Positions 15,262 to 25,144 are shown, numbered from the stretch's first letter. The stretch: DNA of 64,000 bases from JACCZX01 sp040003315 (GCA_040003315.1 JBDUCU010000002.1:9320-73319), one strand, 5' to 3'. Notes: generated by a model from the sequence alone, not told the origin. Numbers and translations are program-made.

Positions 15262-16988
15262 GCGTCGTGGCGTTGCCCGCTGCGCGTGTGGGTGGCCCAT
15301 CGCGGCTCGCGCTCGCAGGCGAAGCGCTGGCTGCACGGGGAGGTTTGCTGCTGCTTGCGCTGGGCCTGTTCGTCTTCCTGACGGTCCCGTTGGCGATGCT
15401 GTTTGCGCGCAGTGTCGAAGGACGCGCCGGAGAGTTCGTCGGAATAGCAAACTTTGTTCAGTACGTGCAGTCGCCGGCATTGGCACGATCAACGTCGAAC
15501 ACGCTGACCTTCGCCCTTCTGACGACGCTGATCACGGTGCCGCTCGCATTTGTGTTCGCTTATGCGATTCAGCGCAGCTGCATTCCCTACAAGAGTCTGT
15601 GGCGCAATGTCGCGATGATTCCGATCCTTGCGCCGTCGCTGCTGGCAGCGATCTCTTTCATTTATCTGTTCGGTAATCAAGGTGCACTGAAGTTCGTGCT
15701 CGGATGGTTCGGCGTGGAATCGATCTACGGCATGCCGGGCATGGTGCTGGCGATGACGTTTGCGTCGTTTCCGCACGCGGTGATGATTCTGCTCGCCGCG
15801 CTGGCGCTGTCGGACGCCCGCCTTTATGAGGCCGCGGATTCTCTGGGAACCAGCGAGCGCCGCAAGTTCACGACGATCACGCTACCGGGCGCGAGGTACG
15901 GATTGATCTCCGCCAGCATGGTGGTATTCACGATGGCGGTGTCCGAGTTCGGCGTTCCGAAGGTCATCGGGGGCAACACCAACGTGCTCGCGGTCGATAT
16001 CTACAAGCAGGTGATCGGCCAGCAGAACTTCTCGATGGGCGCCGTCGTGGGACTGGTGCTGTTGTTGCCGGCCGTGGTGGCGTTCATCATCGACCACATC
16101 GTGCGACGCCGTCAGCAAGCGTTGATCACCGGCCGCAGCGTTCCGTACCAGGCCAGCCCGTCACGCGGTCGGGACGCGGCGCTATTGGCGTACGTCGTGC
16201 TGATGTCAATGCTGCTGTTAATCGTCGTAGGAATGGCCGCGTTCGGCTCGGTCGTCAAGCTCTGGCCGTACAACATGTCGCTGACACTCAACCATTACAC
16301 GTACGGCTTCGAAGAGGCCGGCATCGAGCATGCGTACCGCAACAGCCTGAAGCTCGCAGTCCTTTGCGGTGTGCTCGGAGCAGCAATCACCTTCGCCGGC
16401 GCCTATTGGCTCGAGAAAACGCGTGGCGCCGAGCTGCTGCGACCGCTGATCCGTCTGCAGGCGATGCTGCCGATGGCAGTTCCCGGGCTCGTGCTCGGTA
16501 TCGGCTATATCCTGTTTTTCAACGCACCTGCCAATCCGTTGAACTTCCTGTATGGAACTATGGGAATCCTCGTCGTATCGACGCTGATCCATTTCTATTC
16601 TTCGAGTCATCTGACTGCGGTCACTGCGCTCAATCAGATCGACCGCGAATTCGAGTCCGTTTCCGCGTCGCTGAAAGTGCCGTTTTACAAGACCTTCTGG
16701 CGGGTTACCGTACCGGTGTGCCTGCCGTCGATCCTCGATATCGGCCGCTACTACTTTGTCAACGCGATGACGACCATATCCGCGGTGGTTTTCTTATACT
16801 CGCCGCAAACGACGCTGGCGGCGATCTCTATCCTGCAGCTTGATGAGGCTGGCGCGATCGGCTCCGCCGCCGCAATGGCTACATTGATCGTGGTGACCTC
16901 GGCGGCCGTAACGGCGATACTGTTCGTCGCCGAATCCGCGCTGATCCTGCGCACCCAGAAATGGCGAAATACATCTTTGAAAGCGTAA
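15258..16988 (+). CDS. phnU: 2-Aminoethylphosphonate ABC transporter, fused permease
   Basis: A 576-residue inner-membrane protein made of two permease modules in tandem, about twelve membrane segments in all. Each half carries an EAA-type loop that contacts the ATPase (EAADSLGTSERRKFTTITLPG at about 192-212, and the ESVSASLKVPFYKTFWRVTVP segment in the second half). The fused form matches FbpB/ThiP-like and PhnU-type permeases. It is translationally coupled to the ATPase gene and followed after ten bases by phnW. Confidence 0.87.
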   Translation: MSVVALPAARVGGPSRLALAGEALAARGGLLLLALGLFVFLTVPLAMLFARSVEGRAGEFVGIANFVQYVQSPALARSTSNTLTFALLTTLITVPLAFVFAYAIQRSCIPYKSLWRNVAMIPILAPSLLAAISFIYLFGNQGALKFVLGWFGVESIYGMPGMVLAMTFASFPHAVMILLAALALSDARLYEAADSLGTSERRKFTTITLPGARYGLISASMVVFTMAVSEFGVPKVIGGNTNVLAVDIYKQVIGQQNFSMGAVVGLVLLLPAVVAFIIDHIVRRRQQALITGRSVPYQASPSRGRDAALLAYVVLMSMLLLIVVGMAAFGSVVKLWPYNMSLTLNHYTYGFEEAGIEHAYRNSLKLAVLCGVLGAAITFAGAYWLEKTRGAELLRPLIRLQAMLPMAVPGLVLGIGYILFFNAPANPLNFLYGTMGILVVSTLIHFYSSSHLTAVTALNQIDREFESVSASLKVPFYKTFWRVTVPVCLPSILDIGRYYFVNAMTTISAVVFLYSPQTTLAAISILQLDEAGAIGSAAAMATLIVVTSAAVTAILFVAESALILRTQKWRNTSLKA

Positions 16989-16998
16989 AGGAATTTCG

Positions 16999-18147
16999 AT
17001 GATCCGCGGCAACGATCCGATTTTGCTGACGCCCGGCCCGTTGACGACGTCGCTTCGCACCAAGCAGGCGATGCTGTCCGACTGGGGTTCCTGGGACGCG
17101 GCCTTTAACGGCATCACCGCCAGTATCCGGCGCGATGTGATCGACATCGTCAACGGCGGCGACGATTACACGTGTGTCCCGCTGCAGGGCAGCGGGACAT
17201 TCTCAGTCGAAGCCGCCATCGGAACGCTGGTGCCCCGCAACGCGAGAGTCCTCGTGCCGAATAACGGCGCGTACTGCGCGCGCATCGTGCGCATCTGCAG
17301 ATATCTGAATCGTGCGGTCGTGGATTTGGCCGTACCCGAGGATCAGCCGACCACGGGCGCGGTCGTCGAGGCTGCTCTGATTGCCGACCCCATGATCACC
17401 CACGTTGCGCAGGTGCATTGCGAAACCGGTGCCGGCATGGTGAACGATTTGGCCGGAGTCGCGCAGGTTTGTCGCAACTACGGCAAAGGGCTGATCGTCG
17501 ATGCAATGAGCTCGTTCGCGGCTCTGCCGATCGACGTGCGCGCGATTCCGTTCGATGCGCTCATCGCGGCCAGCGGCAAGTGTCTGGAGGGCGTGCCGGG
17601 AATGGGCTTTGTGGTCGCCAAGAAGTCGCTGCTGGAAGCTCGGGCGGGCAACGCCCATTCCTTGGCGATGGATCTGCACGATCAATACGTGTACATGGAG
17701 AAGACGACGCAGTGGCGCTACACCCCGCCCACCCACGTCGTGGCTGCGCTGCGTGTTGCAATCGATCAGTTCAAGGAAGAGGGTGGCCAGCCCGCTCGAC
17801 TTGCGCGCTACAAGAGCAATTGCGCAACGTTGGTCGAGGGAATGGTGGGACTTGGCTTCAAGCCTTTTTTGCCGCCGGCCGTTCAGGCGCCGATCATCGT
17901 CACGTTCCACGCGCCTGCCAACCCGGCGTACACCTTCAAGGCGTTCTACGAAATGACTCGCGATCGCGGCTACATGCTGTACCCCGGCAAGCTGACCGAA
18001 GTCGAGACGTTCAGGGTCGGGTGCATCGGCGCGATCGACGCCAACGAAATGCGCAACGTGGTGAGCGCCGTGTCGCAGACGCTGCAGGCCATGGGTATCA
18101 AGCACGCCGAGCCGTCGATCATTACCGCTGCGCGCAGGGCGGCGTAG
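16999..18147 (+). CDS. phnW: 2-Aminoethylphosphonate-pyruvate transaminase
   Basis: A 382-residue PLP enzyme of the class V fold. It transfers the amino group of 2-aminoethylphosphonate to pyruvate, giving phosphonoacetaldehyde and alanine. Diagnostic parts are LLTPGPLTTSLRTKQAML near the start, HCETGAGMVNDL, VDAMSSFAALP, and the Schiff-base lysine in AASGKCLEGVPGMGFV. Ribosome-binding site AAAGGA precedes the ATG. It is the first catabolic step; its product is handled by phnY and phnA of the divergent operon. No phosphonoacetaldehyde hydrolase (PhnX) gene is present, so the route goes through phosphonoacetate. Confidence 0.95.
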   Translation: MIRGNDPILLTPGPLTTSLRTKQAMLSDWGSWDAAFNGITASIRRDVIDIVNGGDDYTCVPLQGSGTFSVEAAIGTLVPRNARVLVPNNGAYCARIVRICRYLNRAVVDLAVPEDQPTTGAVVEAALIADPMITHVAQVHCETGAGMVNDLAGVAQVCRNYGKGLIVDAMSSFAALPIDVRAIPFDALIAASGKCLEGVPGMGFVVAKKSLLEARAGNAHSLAMDLHDQYVYMEKTTQWRYTPPTHVVAALRVAIDQFKEEGGQPARLARYKSNCATLVEGMVGLGFKPFLPPAVQAPIIVTFHAPANPAYTFKAFYEMTRDRGYMLYPGKLTEVETFRVGCIGAIDANEMRNVVSAVSQTLQAMGIKHAEPSIITAARRAA

Positions 18148-18153
18148 CGCGCG

Positions 18154-19725
18154 CTACATGTAGCCTTCGGGCGCAAACGGCCCGAGAAACTGCACGGTGG
18201 CGCGGCGCCAGAAGCTTGCGGGTTCGCTGCGCAGCACCGTCACATCCGTGGGGTCTACCGACAGCCACGCGAGTCCTTCACTGTCGAGCTGCATGCGCCA
18301 CACCCGGTCGCTCGAGGTCAGCTGTTCGAACGCACGCGTAACCTGCGTTGCAAGTTCGGGACTGTCGACCAGGATGCCGAGCTCGCTGTTGTACCAAGCC
18401 GAGCGCGGATCGAAATTCATCGAACCGATCATCACAATGCGCTGGTCGATGACGAATGCTTTCGCGTGCAAACTGGCTTCACTGCCGGGGGTAAGCGAGC
18501 GCGTCGACACGCGTCCGCCAATATCGGGGGGTGCGGTCGGCTTCAGCTCGTAGAGTTGGATACCGTTCCGCAGCAGCGTTGGCCGATACTTCGCGTAGCC
18601 AGCGTGCACCAGCGGAACGTCGGTCGCCGCCAATGAATTCGTCAGCGCGCGCACCCTGACTCCACGGTCCACGAGCTCCTTGAGCAAAGCCGTGCCGCTT
18701 TCGCCCGGAACCAGATAGGGAGAGACAAGCAACAGTGAGCTTTTTGCCGCGCGCAATCGCTGCAAGACTTCGGTCAGAACGAAACTCTCGACCTCGGGCG
18801 ACTTGTCGGCGTCGAACTTCGATACCGGATCGACGACGGCGTGCGCTGCGGTCCATACCATCGCGCGGCGTCCTGCCAGCACGTCACCCAATGGATCGCT
18901 TTTCGCAACCGCTGTGCCGTACGACGATGCCTTAATCTGCTGGATTCGCTGCGAAAACTCCGCCAGTCGAGCGGTTACGGCTTCGCTCCCGCTCGCGCGG
19001 TCGAGCGGAGTCACCGGCAAAGCCCACTCGCTATTCCAGTATCGATCGAAGCCGCGCGAAATCTCCCGCGTCACCGATCCGAATGTCATCACATCAAGAT
19101 CGGCAAACAGTGTTTCACTCGGGCCGTTGAAGTACTTGTTACCCAGATTGCGGCCGCCGATGATGCCGCCGACGTTGTCAGCGATCCACGCCTTGTTGTG
19201 CATGCGGCGATTAAGTCGCTCGCCGTCTGCGATGAACTCGAACAGGCGTGTCAGGCCAAAACGGCGGCCCGCGAACGGGTTGAACACGCGCACTTCGATG
19301 CCCGGAACGGACGCCAGCAGCGCGAGGTCGAATTCCTGGCCGGTGGTGTGCAGATCATCGATTAGCAGTCGAACCCGGATGCCGCGCCGCGCGGCGTCGA
19401 CCAATTCGCCGAGTAGCAGCGATCCGCTTTCGTCGACGAAGATGGCGTAATACTGCACGTCGAGTGTGCGCGTCGCCTGTCGAGCCAACCCGGCGCGCGC
19501 TGAAAAGGCTTCGACGCCTTGTCCAAGCAGAAACAAACCCGATTGACCCGTCGCTGGGCGCTTCGCCGCGAGCTGCTTTGCGAGCGGTGTTGCTTCGGGA
19601 GTCGCGAAGGAATACGAAGGAGTGGGCGGTTCTTGTGGGGTGGGAAGGGTGGTGCAGCCGGTCGTCACAGCGGCCAACACTCCCAATAACCAGCAAACTG
19701 CTCTTGCAGGCACGGAATTTTTCAT
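18154..19725 (-). CDS. Phospholipase-D family lipoprotein, cardiolipin synthase C-like
   Basis: A 523-residue protein with a lipoprotein signal (LLGVLAAVTTGC, Cys near residue 24) and two HKD motifs: HNKAWIAD followed by GGRNLGNKYF (about residues 178-200) and HAKAFVID followed by GSMNFDPRSA (about residues 405-430). The layout matches ClsC/YmdC-type cardiolipin synthases, which condense phosphatidylglycerol with phosphatidylethanolamine; ClsC itself is not a classical lipoprotein, so the exact activity is open. Its 3' end is six bases from the phnW stop, convergent, with no terminator visible between them. Confidence 0.8.
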   Translation of the reverse strand: MKNSVPARAVCWLLGVLAAVTTGCTTLPTPQEPPTPSYSFATPEATPLAKQLAAKRPATGQSGLFLLGQGVEAFSARAGLARQATRTLDVQYYAIFVDESGSLLLGELVDAARRGIRVRLLIDDLHTTGQEFDLALLASVPGIEVRVFNPFAGRRFGLTRLFEFIADGERLNRRMHNKAWIADNVGGIIGGRNLGNKYFNGPSETLFADLDVMTFGSVTREISRGFDRYWNSEWALPVTPLDRASGSEAVTARLAEFSQRIQQIKASSYGTAVAKSDPLGDVLAGRRAMVWTAAHAVVDPVSKFDADKSPEVESFVLTEVLQRLRAAKSSLLLVSPYLVPGESGTALLKELVDRGVRVRALTNSLAATDVPLVHAGYAKYRPTLLRNGIQLYELKPTAPPDIGGRVSTRSLTPGSEASLHAKAFVIDQRIVMIGSMNFDPRSAWYNSELGILVDSPELATQVTRAFEQLTSSDRVWRMQLDSEGLAWLSVDPTDVTVLRSEPASFWRRATVQFLGPFAPEGYM

Positions 19726-19836
19726 GTCGGCAGTATCAGTCCGCTAGGCGGGCCGTAGCGCCCTTGATTGCAACGAAGACACCCGCTATTCCGAGGACTG
19801 CTGTGCGCAAACTTGGTGAAGCGGTTCTCCGGCGAA

Positions 19837-20688
19837 TCAGTTAACTTTCAGCGCTATGACACCCAGCATGACGGCTGCGACGCCCGCCCACCGGCGCAGG
19901 CTCAGCTTTTCTTTAAGCATGTAGGTACCGATCAGGGTCGCGAAGAGCACGGAAGTCTCGCGCAGCGATGCAACCAGTGCGACCGGCGCCTTGGTCATCG
20001 CCCACACCGATATCGCATAGGCGGCGGCCGATAGCGCGCCGCCGATCAATCCGTGCCAGCGACGCTCGCCCAATGCGGCAACGAACGCCCGCCGCCTTGT
20101 CGCCAGCATGTAGATCGAGAACGGAACGGCGTCGAGTACGAATAACCACGCGACGTACGCCCACGGATCGCCGGCAAGGCGTGCACCGGTACCGTCGGTG
20201 ATCGTGTAAGCGGCGATCACGACAGCGTTGGCAAGCGCAAAGCCCACCGCCTGCGAGTGACCCCGGAGCACCGGCCCAACGCCGGCGGGTCGCAGCGCAA
20301 GCGCGATAACCCCCGCTGAAATCATCAGCATGCCGACCCAGCTCAACGGCCCAGGAAGTTCGCTCAGCCAGAGCACGCCGAGCACTGCAGTGATCAGCGG
20401 AGCCACCCCGCGCATCAGCGGATACACGAGCGACAGTTCGCCCGTTCGATAGGCATTGATCATCAGAAAGTAATACGCACCGTGAATTGCGATCGACGCG
20501 CTGATGTAAGGCCAGCTCGCGGCTGCCGGAAGTGGAACGATGAACAGAATCGGCACCGTTATCGCGCCGGCGAAGGTAACGATGGTCGCGGTATCGAGCA
20601 GCACGTCACTGCCGCCCTTGATCATCGCGTTCCAGGATGCGTGCAGCAGGGCGGCCAGCAGCACCGCAAGCGTGATTTCAAGGCTCAC
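19837..20688 (-). CDS. EamA-family (DMT) transporter
   Basis: A 283-residue membrane protein with ten hydrophobic segments in two EamA repeats (MRGVAPLITAVLGVLWLSE ends the first, RETSVLFATLIGTYMLKEK lies in the second). DMT proteins export or exchange small metabolites, often amino acids. It is the last gene of the leftward run HTH regulator, flavoprotein, alanine dehydrogenase, 36 bases after the last of these, which hints at an amino-acid-like substrate. This is inference from context only. Confidence 0.85.
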   Translation of the reverse strand: MSLEITLAVLLAALLHASWNAMIKGGSDVLLDTATIVTFAGAITVPILFIVPLPAAASWPYISASIAIHGAYYFLMINAYRTGELSLVYPLMRGVAPLITAVLGVLWLSELPGPLSWVGMLMISAGVIALALRPAGVGPVLRGHSQAVGFALANAVVIAAYTITDGTGARLAGDPWAYVAWLFVLDAVPFSIYMLATRRRAFVAALGERRWHGLIGGALSAAAYAISVWAMTKAPVALVASLRETSVLFATLIGTYMLKEKLSLRRWAGVAAVMLGVIALKVN

Positions 20689-20725
20689 GGCTCAAAGCCC
20701 GCTGCTGAAAAATCGGGAGCAACAC

Positions 20726-21844
20726 TCAAAGCGGCAGCACTGCGTCGGCTGGGGTGTACGGCAGCCCGAGTGCCTTGGCGACGGCCTTGTGAGTGACTTT
20801 GCCGGGCGCAATGTTCAGTCCGTCTTTCAAGTAACGATTGTCGGTCAGCGCGCGACGCCAACCTTTGTCGGCGAGCTGCAGCGCGAAGGTCAGGGTCGCA
20901 TTGTTGAGCGCGTAGGTCGATGTGCGGGGCACTGCTCCCGGCATGTTGGCGACCATGTAGTGCACGACGCCGTCGATTACATACGTCGGATCGGCATGCG
21001 TAGTCGGGCGCGACGTTTCGCAACTGCCGCCCTGATCGATCGCGACATCGACAATCACGGAGCCACGCTTCATGTGCGGCAGCATTGCTCGAGTCACCAG
21101 CTTCGGTGCCTCGGCGCCCGGGATCAATACACCGGAGATGACCAGATCGGCGCGCAGAATCTCGCGTTCCACGTTGTCCCGATTGGAAAACACCGTCTTC
21201 ACTCTTGCGCCGAGCATCGCATCGATGCGGCGCAAAGCATCGATCGACATGTCAATGACGATTACTTCGGCGCCGGTGCCCACCGCCATCTGCGCAGCAT
21301 TCGTACCCACCATGCCGGCGCCGAGAATCACGATGCGCCCCGGGGCAACGCCGGCGACACCGCCCAGCAGCATTCCCATTCCGCCGGCCGATTTTTCCAG
21401 GCAGCGCGCGCCGGCCTGCACCGCCAATCGGCCCGCGACTTCCGACATCGGCGCGAGCAGCGGCAGGCCGCCGGTCGGCGAAGTCACGGTCTCGTATGCG
21501 ATGCAGATCGCACCGCTTTTGATCAGGTCGGCGGCCTGCTCGGGATCGGGCGCGAGATGCAGATAGGTAAACAGAACCTGACCTTCGCACAGCATCGCCC
21601 GCTCGATCGCCTGCGGTTCCTTGACCTTGACGATCAGCTCGGCACGCTTGAACACTTCTTCGGCGCTGCCGGCAATCTCGGCGCCGGCGCGCCGAAAGTC
21701 GTCGTCGCTGGCACCGATGCCTTGACCGGCATCGGTCTGCACCAGCACCGTGTGCCCGTGCATCTTCATCTCGCGCACCGACGACGGCGTGAGGCCGACG
21801 CGATACTCGTGCACCTTTATTTCTTTTGGGACGCCGACCAACAT
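20726..21844 (-). CDS. ald: Alanine dehydrogenase
   Basis: A 372-residue NAD-dependent enzyme interconverting alanine with pyruvate and ammonium. The family start MLVGVPKEIKVHEYRVGLTP is intact, as are the catalytic His region (LFTYLHLAPDPE), the NAD loop VILGAGMVGTNAA, and IDQGGSCETSRPTTH. Length is normal. It follows the dimethylglycine-dehydrogenase-like gene after eight bases and should be on the same message. Alanine formed by phnW could also feed it. Some alanine dehydrogenases reduce glyoxylate to glycine, so a glycine role in this operon is possible. Confidence 0.95.
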   Translation of the reverse strand: MLVGVPKEIKVHEYRVGLTPSSVREMKMHGHTVLVQTDAGQGIGASDDDFRRAGAEIAGSAEEVFKRAELIVKVKEPQAIERAMLCEGQVLFTYLHLAPDPEQAADLIKSGAICIAYETVTSPTGGLPLLAPMSEVAGRLAVQAGARCLEKSAGGMGMLLGGVAGVAPGRIVILGAGMVGTNAAQMAVGTGAEVIVIDMSIDALRRIDAMLGARVKTVFSNRDNVEREILRADLVISGVLIPGAEAPKLVTRAMLPHMKRGSVIVDVAIDQGGSCETSRPTTHADPTYVIDGVVHYMVANMPGAVPRTSTYALNNATLTFALQLADKGWRRALTDNRYLKDGLNIAPGKVTHKAVAKALGLPYTPADAVLPL

Positions 21845-21852
21845 GGGTTCTC

Positions 21853-24381
21853 CTAGCTTCTTACCCGCGCTGAATCCGCATCGTAAGGGGCATTCAAACT
21901 GACTTCGGCGGGATAACGATCGCCAGCCAGATCGATCTCGTACCGGCCGGTTTCAATCCACGCGCGATCTGCAGGGCCATCGTTACGCGCCACCAGGCCA
22001 AGCGCGACCGGCTTGCCGATCGTATAGCCAAAAGCGGCTGAGGTGATCGACCCGACGGGCTCGGAGTTGCGCAAGATCAGCTCGTTACCCCACAGGTTCG
22101 TATGGGGAGCATCGACCACAAGCGACACGATGCGACGCTTTACGCTTGACGCGCCGCCTGCGTTGGCGATGGCGATCAATGCATCGCGTCCGCGGAAGTC
22201 GGGCTTGCCAAGCTTCACCGCGAACGACAGCCCCGCTTCATAAGGGTGAATCTCGGGCGTCAGCTCGCGACCCCATGCGCGGTAGCCTTTTTCGAGACGC
22301 AGCGAATCAATTGCGTAATAACCTGCGTTAGCGACACCGAGGTCTTCGCCCGCTTCTGTCAGTGCTTGATAAACGCCGACCGCGAACTCGACGGGCACGT
22401 AAAGCTCCCAACCGAGCTCGCCCACATAGGTCAACCGCGTCGCGCGCACTGTCGCGTAGCCAAGATCGATCTCACGCGAGGTTCCGAACGGAAATGCCTG
22501 CGATGAAAAGTCGGCGGTGGATACCCGCTGCAGCAACGCACGCGATTGCGGGCCCATCACCGCAATCACGCAATACATCGCCGTGATATCGACGACTGCG
22601 CAATTCAAGCCGGGCATGGCTGAAATCGCTCGCTCGATCATGTCGCGATCGCGCACCGCTTGCGCGCTGCCGGTAACAATCATGTACTCGCCGCGGTCGA
22701 GCATGGTGATGGTGAAATCGCTTTCGTATCCGCCGCGCGCGTTCAGCATGCCGGTGTAGACGGTGCCGCCCGGCTCTGCCGGCGGGTCGTTGGCAACCAG
22801 CAGCGCCAGCGCGTCGCGCGCGTCGCTTCCGGTGATCAGCAATTTCGCGAAGGAGCTCATGTCGAAAATGGCAACCCGCTCGCGGCACGCGCGATGCTCC
22901 GCAGCCACCCACGGGTGCCAGTTTTGATGGCCCCATGAATACAGAATGTTTGCCTCCTTGATCGATGGCGCAAAGAAATTGGGCCGCTCCCATCCCATCT
23001 TCGAACCGAAGCACGCGCCTGCCTCACGCAGTAGTGGATACAGCGGCGAGCGGCGGAACGGCCGCGCGCTTTCGAGCTCGCGATTCGGCCACGGCATCTT
23101 GTAATGCATGCCGAGCACTTCGCTGATGCGATCGGGCAGCCAGTTTTCGTTCGCGTTGAAACGTCCGAATCGGCGGATGTCGACCGGCCAGAGATCCATC
23201 GTCGGCTCGCCCTGCACGATCCACTCGGCCAGTGCTTTACCCGCACCTCCGGCCGAAGCAATGCCGGTGGAGTTAAAGCCGCAACCGACATAAAAATTCT
23301 CGAAGCCCGGGGCTGGCCCGACGATGAAGTTGTTATCTGCGGTGAACGACTCGGGTCCGTTATAGAACTGCTTGACCTGCGCGGTTTCAAGCGCGGGCAC
23401 CCGGATCATGGCGTTGTCGAGCAGAATTTGAAACGCGTCCCAATTGTCGGGCAGCAATTGAAATTCAAAATTCTCGGGTATGCCGCCGCGGTGGCGTGCA
23501 CTCTGCATCCACGGGGTCGCGTTGGGCTCAAAGCCGCCCATCAGTAATCCGCCCACTTCCTCCTTGAAGTAGACGTAGCCGTCCGGGTCGCGCAGCACCG
23601 GCAGGTCGCGATGCACTCCTTCGATGCGATCGGTGACGATGTAGTAGTGCTCACACGAAAACAGTGGTACCGCGACGTCGGCCAGACTCGCGAGCTGGCG
23701 CGACCATTGACCTGCGCAGAGCACGACGATGTCGGCACCGATCGAACCCTCGTCGCCTGCCTTGTTGCGCCACGTCAGCGACGAGATCTGCTTCAGGCGA
23801 TTGTTGCGGGTAGTCGTGACGCCTTCGACGCGCACGTTCTCAAAAATCTGCACGCCACGATTGCGCGCGCCCTTTGCGAGGGCGATCGTGAGGTCGGTCG
23901 GGTTAGCCTTGCCGTCTCCGGGCAACCACACGGCACCGTGCAGGTCGTCGGTTGCCATGATCGGATACCGCGTGCCTGCCTGCGCAGCCGAAATAACTTC
24001 GCACGCGACGCCTTGCGCGCGCGCGACCGCGGCAGTGCGCTTCAGTTGAATCATGCGGTCGACGGTGCGCGCAACCGCGAGCGAGCCGCATTGTTTCCAA
24101 CCTGTACCGAGGCCGGTTTCCTGCTCCAACCCTGAATACAACTCGGTCGAGTATCGAATGAGCCGCGTCATGCTTTCATGGGCGCGCAGCTGTCCCACCA
24201 GGCCGGCGGCGTGCCATGTCGTGCCCGACGTCAGCCGCCCTTGCTCAAGCAACACAACATCTTTCTCGCCGAGCGCGGTCAAGTGATAGGCGACCGAGCA
24301 CCCCATGATTCCGCCGCCGACAATCACGATGCGTGCAGCGTCCGGCGGGCGTGACGAGCCGAGCAGGGTCTCGGCGATCAA
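21853..24381 (-). CDS. FAD-dependent dimethylglycine/sarcosine dehydrogenase-like protein with GcvT domain
   Basis: An 842-residue two-part flavoprotein. Residues about 15-400 are a DAO-type FAD domain with dinucleotide motif VGGGIMGCSVAYHL and SGTTWHAAGLVGQLR, whose His matches the covalent flavin attachment site of dimethylglycine dehydrogenase. Residues about 440-830 are an aminomethyltransferase (GcvT) domain with GELGWELYVP and LRLEKGYRAWGRELTPE, expected to pass the one-carbon unit to tetrahydrofolate. The start is TTG at 24381, overlapping the regulator's stop as TTGA; no better start is upstream of the FAD motif. The N-methyl amine substrate is not resolved. Confidence 0.85.
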   Translation of the reverse strand: MIAETLLGSSRPPDAARIVIVGGGIMGCSVAYHLTALGEKDVVLLEQGRLTSGTTWHAAGLVGQLRAHESMTRLIRYSTELYSGLEQETGLGTGWKQCGSLAVARTVDRMIQLKRTAAVARAQGVACEVISAAQAGTRYPIMATDDLHGAVWLPGDGKANPTDLTIALAKGARNRGVQIFENVRVEGVTTTRNNRLKQISSLTWRNKAGDEGSIGADIVVLCAGQWSRQLASLADVAVPLFSCEHYYIVTDRIEGVHRDLPVLRDPDGYVYFKEEVGGLLMGGFEPNATPWMQSARHRGGIPENFEFQLLPDNWDAFQILLDNAMIRVPALETAQVKQFYNGPESFTADNNFIVGPAPGFENFYVGCGFNSTGIASAGGAGKALAEWIVQGEPTMDLWPVDIRRFGRFNANENWLPDRISEVLGMHYKMPWPNRELESARPFRRSPLYPLLREAGACFGSKMGWERPNFFAPSIKEANILYSWGHQNWHPWVAAEHRACRERVAIFDMSSFAKLLITGSDARDALALLVANDPPAEPGGTVYTGMLNARGGYESDFTITMLDRGEYMIVTGSAQAVRDRDMIERAISAMPGLNCAVVDITAMYCVIAVMGPQSRALLQRVSTADFSSQAFPFGTSREIDLGYATVRATRLTYVGELGWELYVPVEFAVGVYQALTEAGEDLGVANAGYYAIDSLRLEKGYRAWGRELTPEIHPYEAGLSFAVKLGKPDFRGRDALIAIANAGGASSVKRRIVSLVVDAPHTNLWGNELILRNSEPVGSITSAAFGYTIGKPVALGLVARNDGPADRAWIETGRYEIDLAGDRYPAEVSLNAPYDADSARVRS

Positions 24382-25073
24382 GACGCGCTGTCCTCGATTC
24401 GGAATCGTTGCCTGAATTCCCGCTCACCGGCCGATGAGAAAGCGACAACGCGAGAGTTTCTTACGCGGCGCGCCCAACCAAGCTCCCGACATCGATTCAA
24501 TAGAGCCGCACCGGCTGCACCGGCCAAATGATGACGGCGCACGCTCCAGTCGAGGCAGGCGTGCGACAGGCCACGGCGCTCTTCAGATAGCGCCTGGATA
24601 TCGATTCCGAGTTCACCGAAGAATCGCTTCCCGGCGGGCGTGATCGTCACTGCTTTCGCACTCCGTCGCAGGTAGCGGCTCTGCTCGAGACTGTCAAATG
24701 CGAGCACTCCCAACTCACCCGCCAGGTGGTCGTAGCACATGCGTGCCTTTCGCAGAGCGGGCTCGCGCGGGCTCGATCGCACTCGCACGGCGCCGGTACG
24801 GTATGCCACCCCCATCAGGCTTTCGATCAGCTCGGCCACGTCACGGTCCGCAAGTCGAAAGTAGCGGTGCCGTCCCTGGCTTTCGACGTCGATCAATCGT
24901 GCGTCAAGCAACTTGGCAAGGTGGGAGCTAATCGTCTGCTTGGTCAGATTAGCGACGCCGGCGAGTTCGGTTGCGGTCAGCGCTTCACCGGACATCAGCG
25001 CAGTCAGAATTTCAGCGCGCGCGTGATCGCCTATAAGCGCAGCGATTCTGACAATGCTTGGCCCGTCTTTCAC
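24378..25073 (-). CDS. ArsR-type winged-helix regulator
   Basis: A 231-residue regulator starting with GTG. Residues about 10-75 form an ArsR-like winged helix (RAEILTALMSGEALTATELA, then LTKQTISSHLAKLLDARLI and GRHRYFRLA). The remaining 150 residues are a helical domain of the long ArsR subgroup and contain no cysteine pair that would suggest metal sensing. It is the first gene of the flavoprotein-ald-EamA operon, coupled by a 4-base overlap, and divergent from the NIPSNAP gene across 71 bases. It probably controls its own operon. Confidence 0.82.
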   Translation of the reverse strand: MKDGPSIVRIAALIGDHARAEILTALMSGEALTATELAGVANLTKQTISSHLAKLLDARLIDVESQGRHRYFRLADRDVAELIESLMGVAYRTGAVRVRSSPREPALRKARMCYDHLAGELGVLAFDSLEQSRYLRRSAKAVTITPAGKRFFGELGIDIQALSEERRGLSHACLDWSVRRHHLAGAAGAALLNRCRELGWARRVRNSRVVAFSSAGEREFRQRFRIEDSAS

Positions 25074-25144
25074 CGTTCGATCGTAGTCGAACCATTGGCG
25101 TTCGACAAGGCGCTATTGTCGGCTTTGCAAACAGGCGAAATCTG

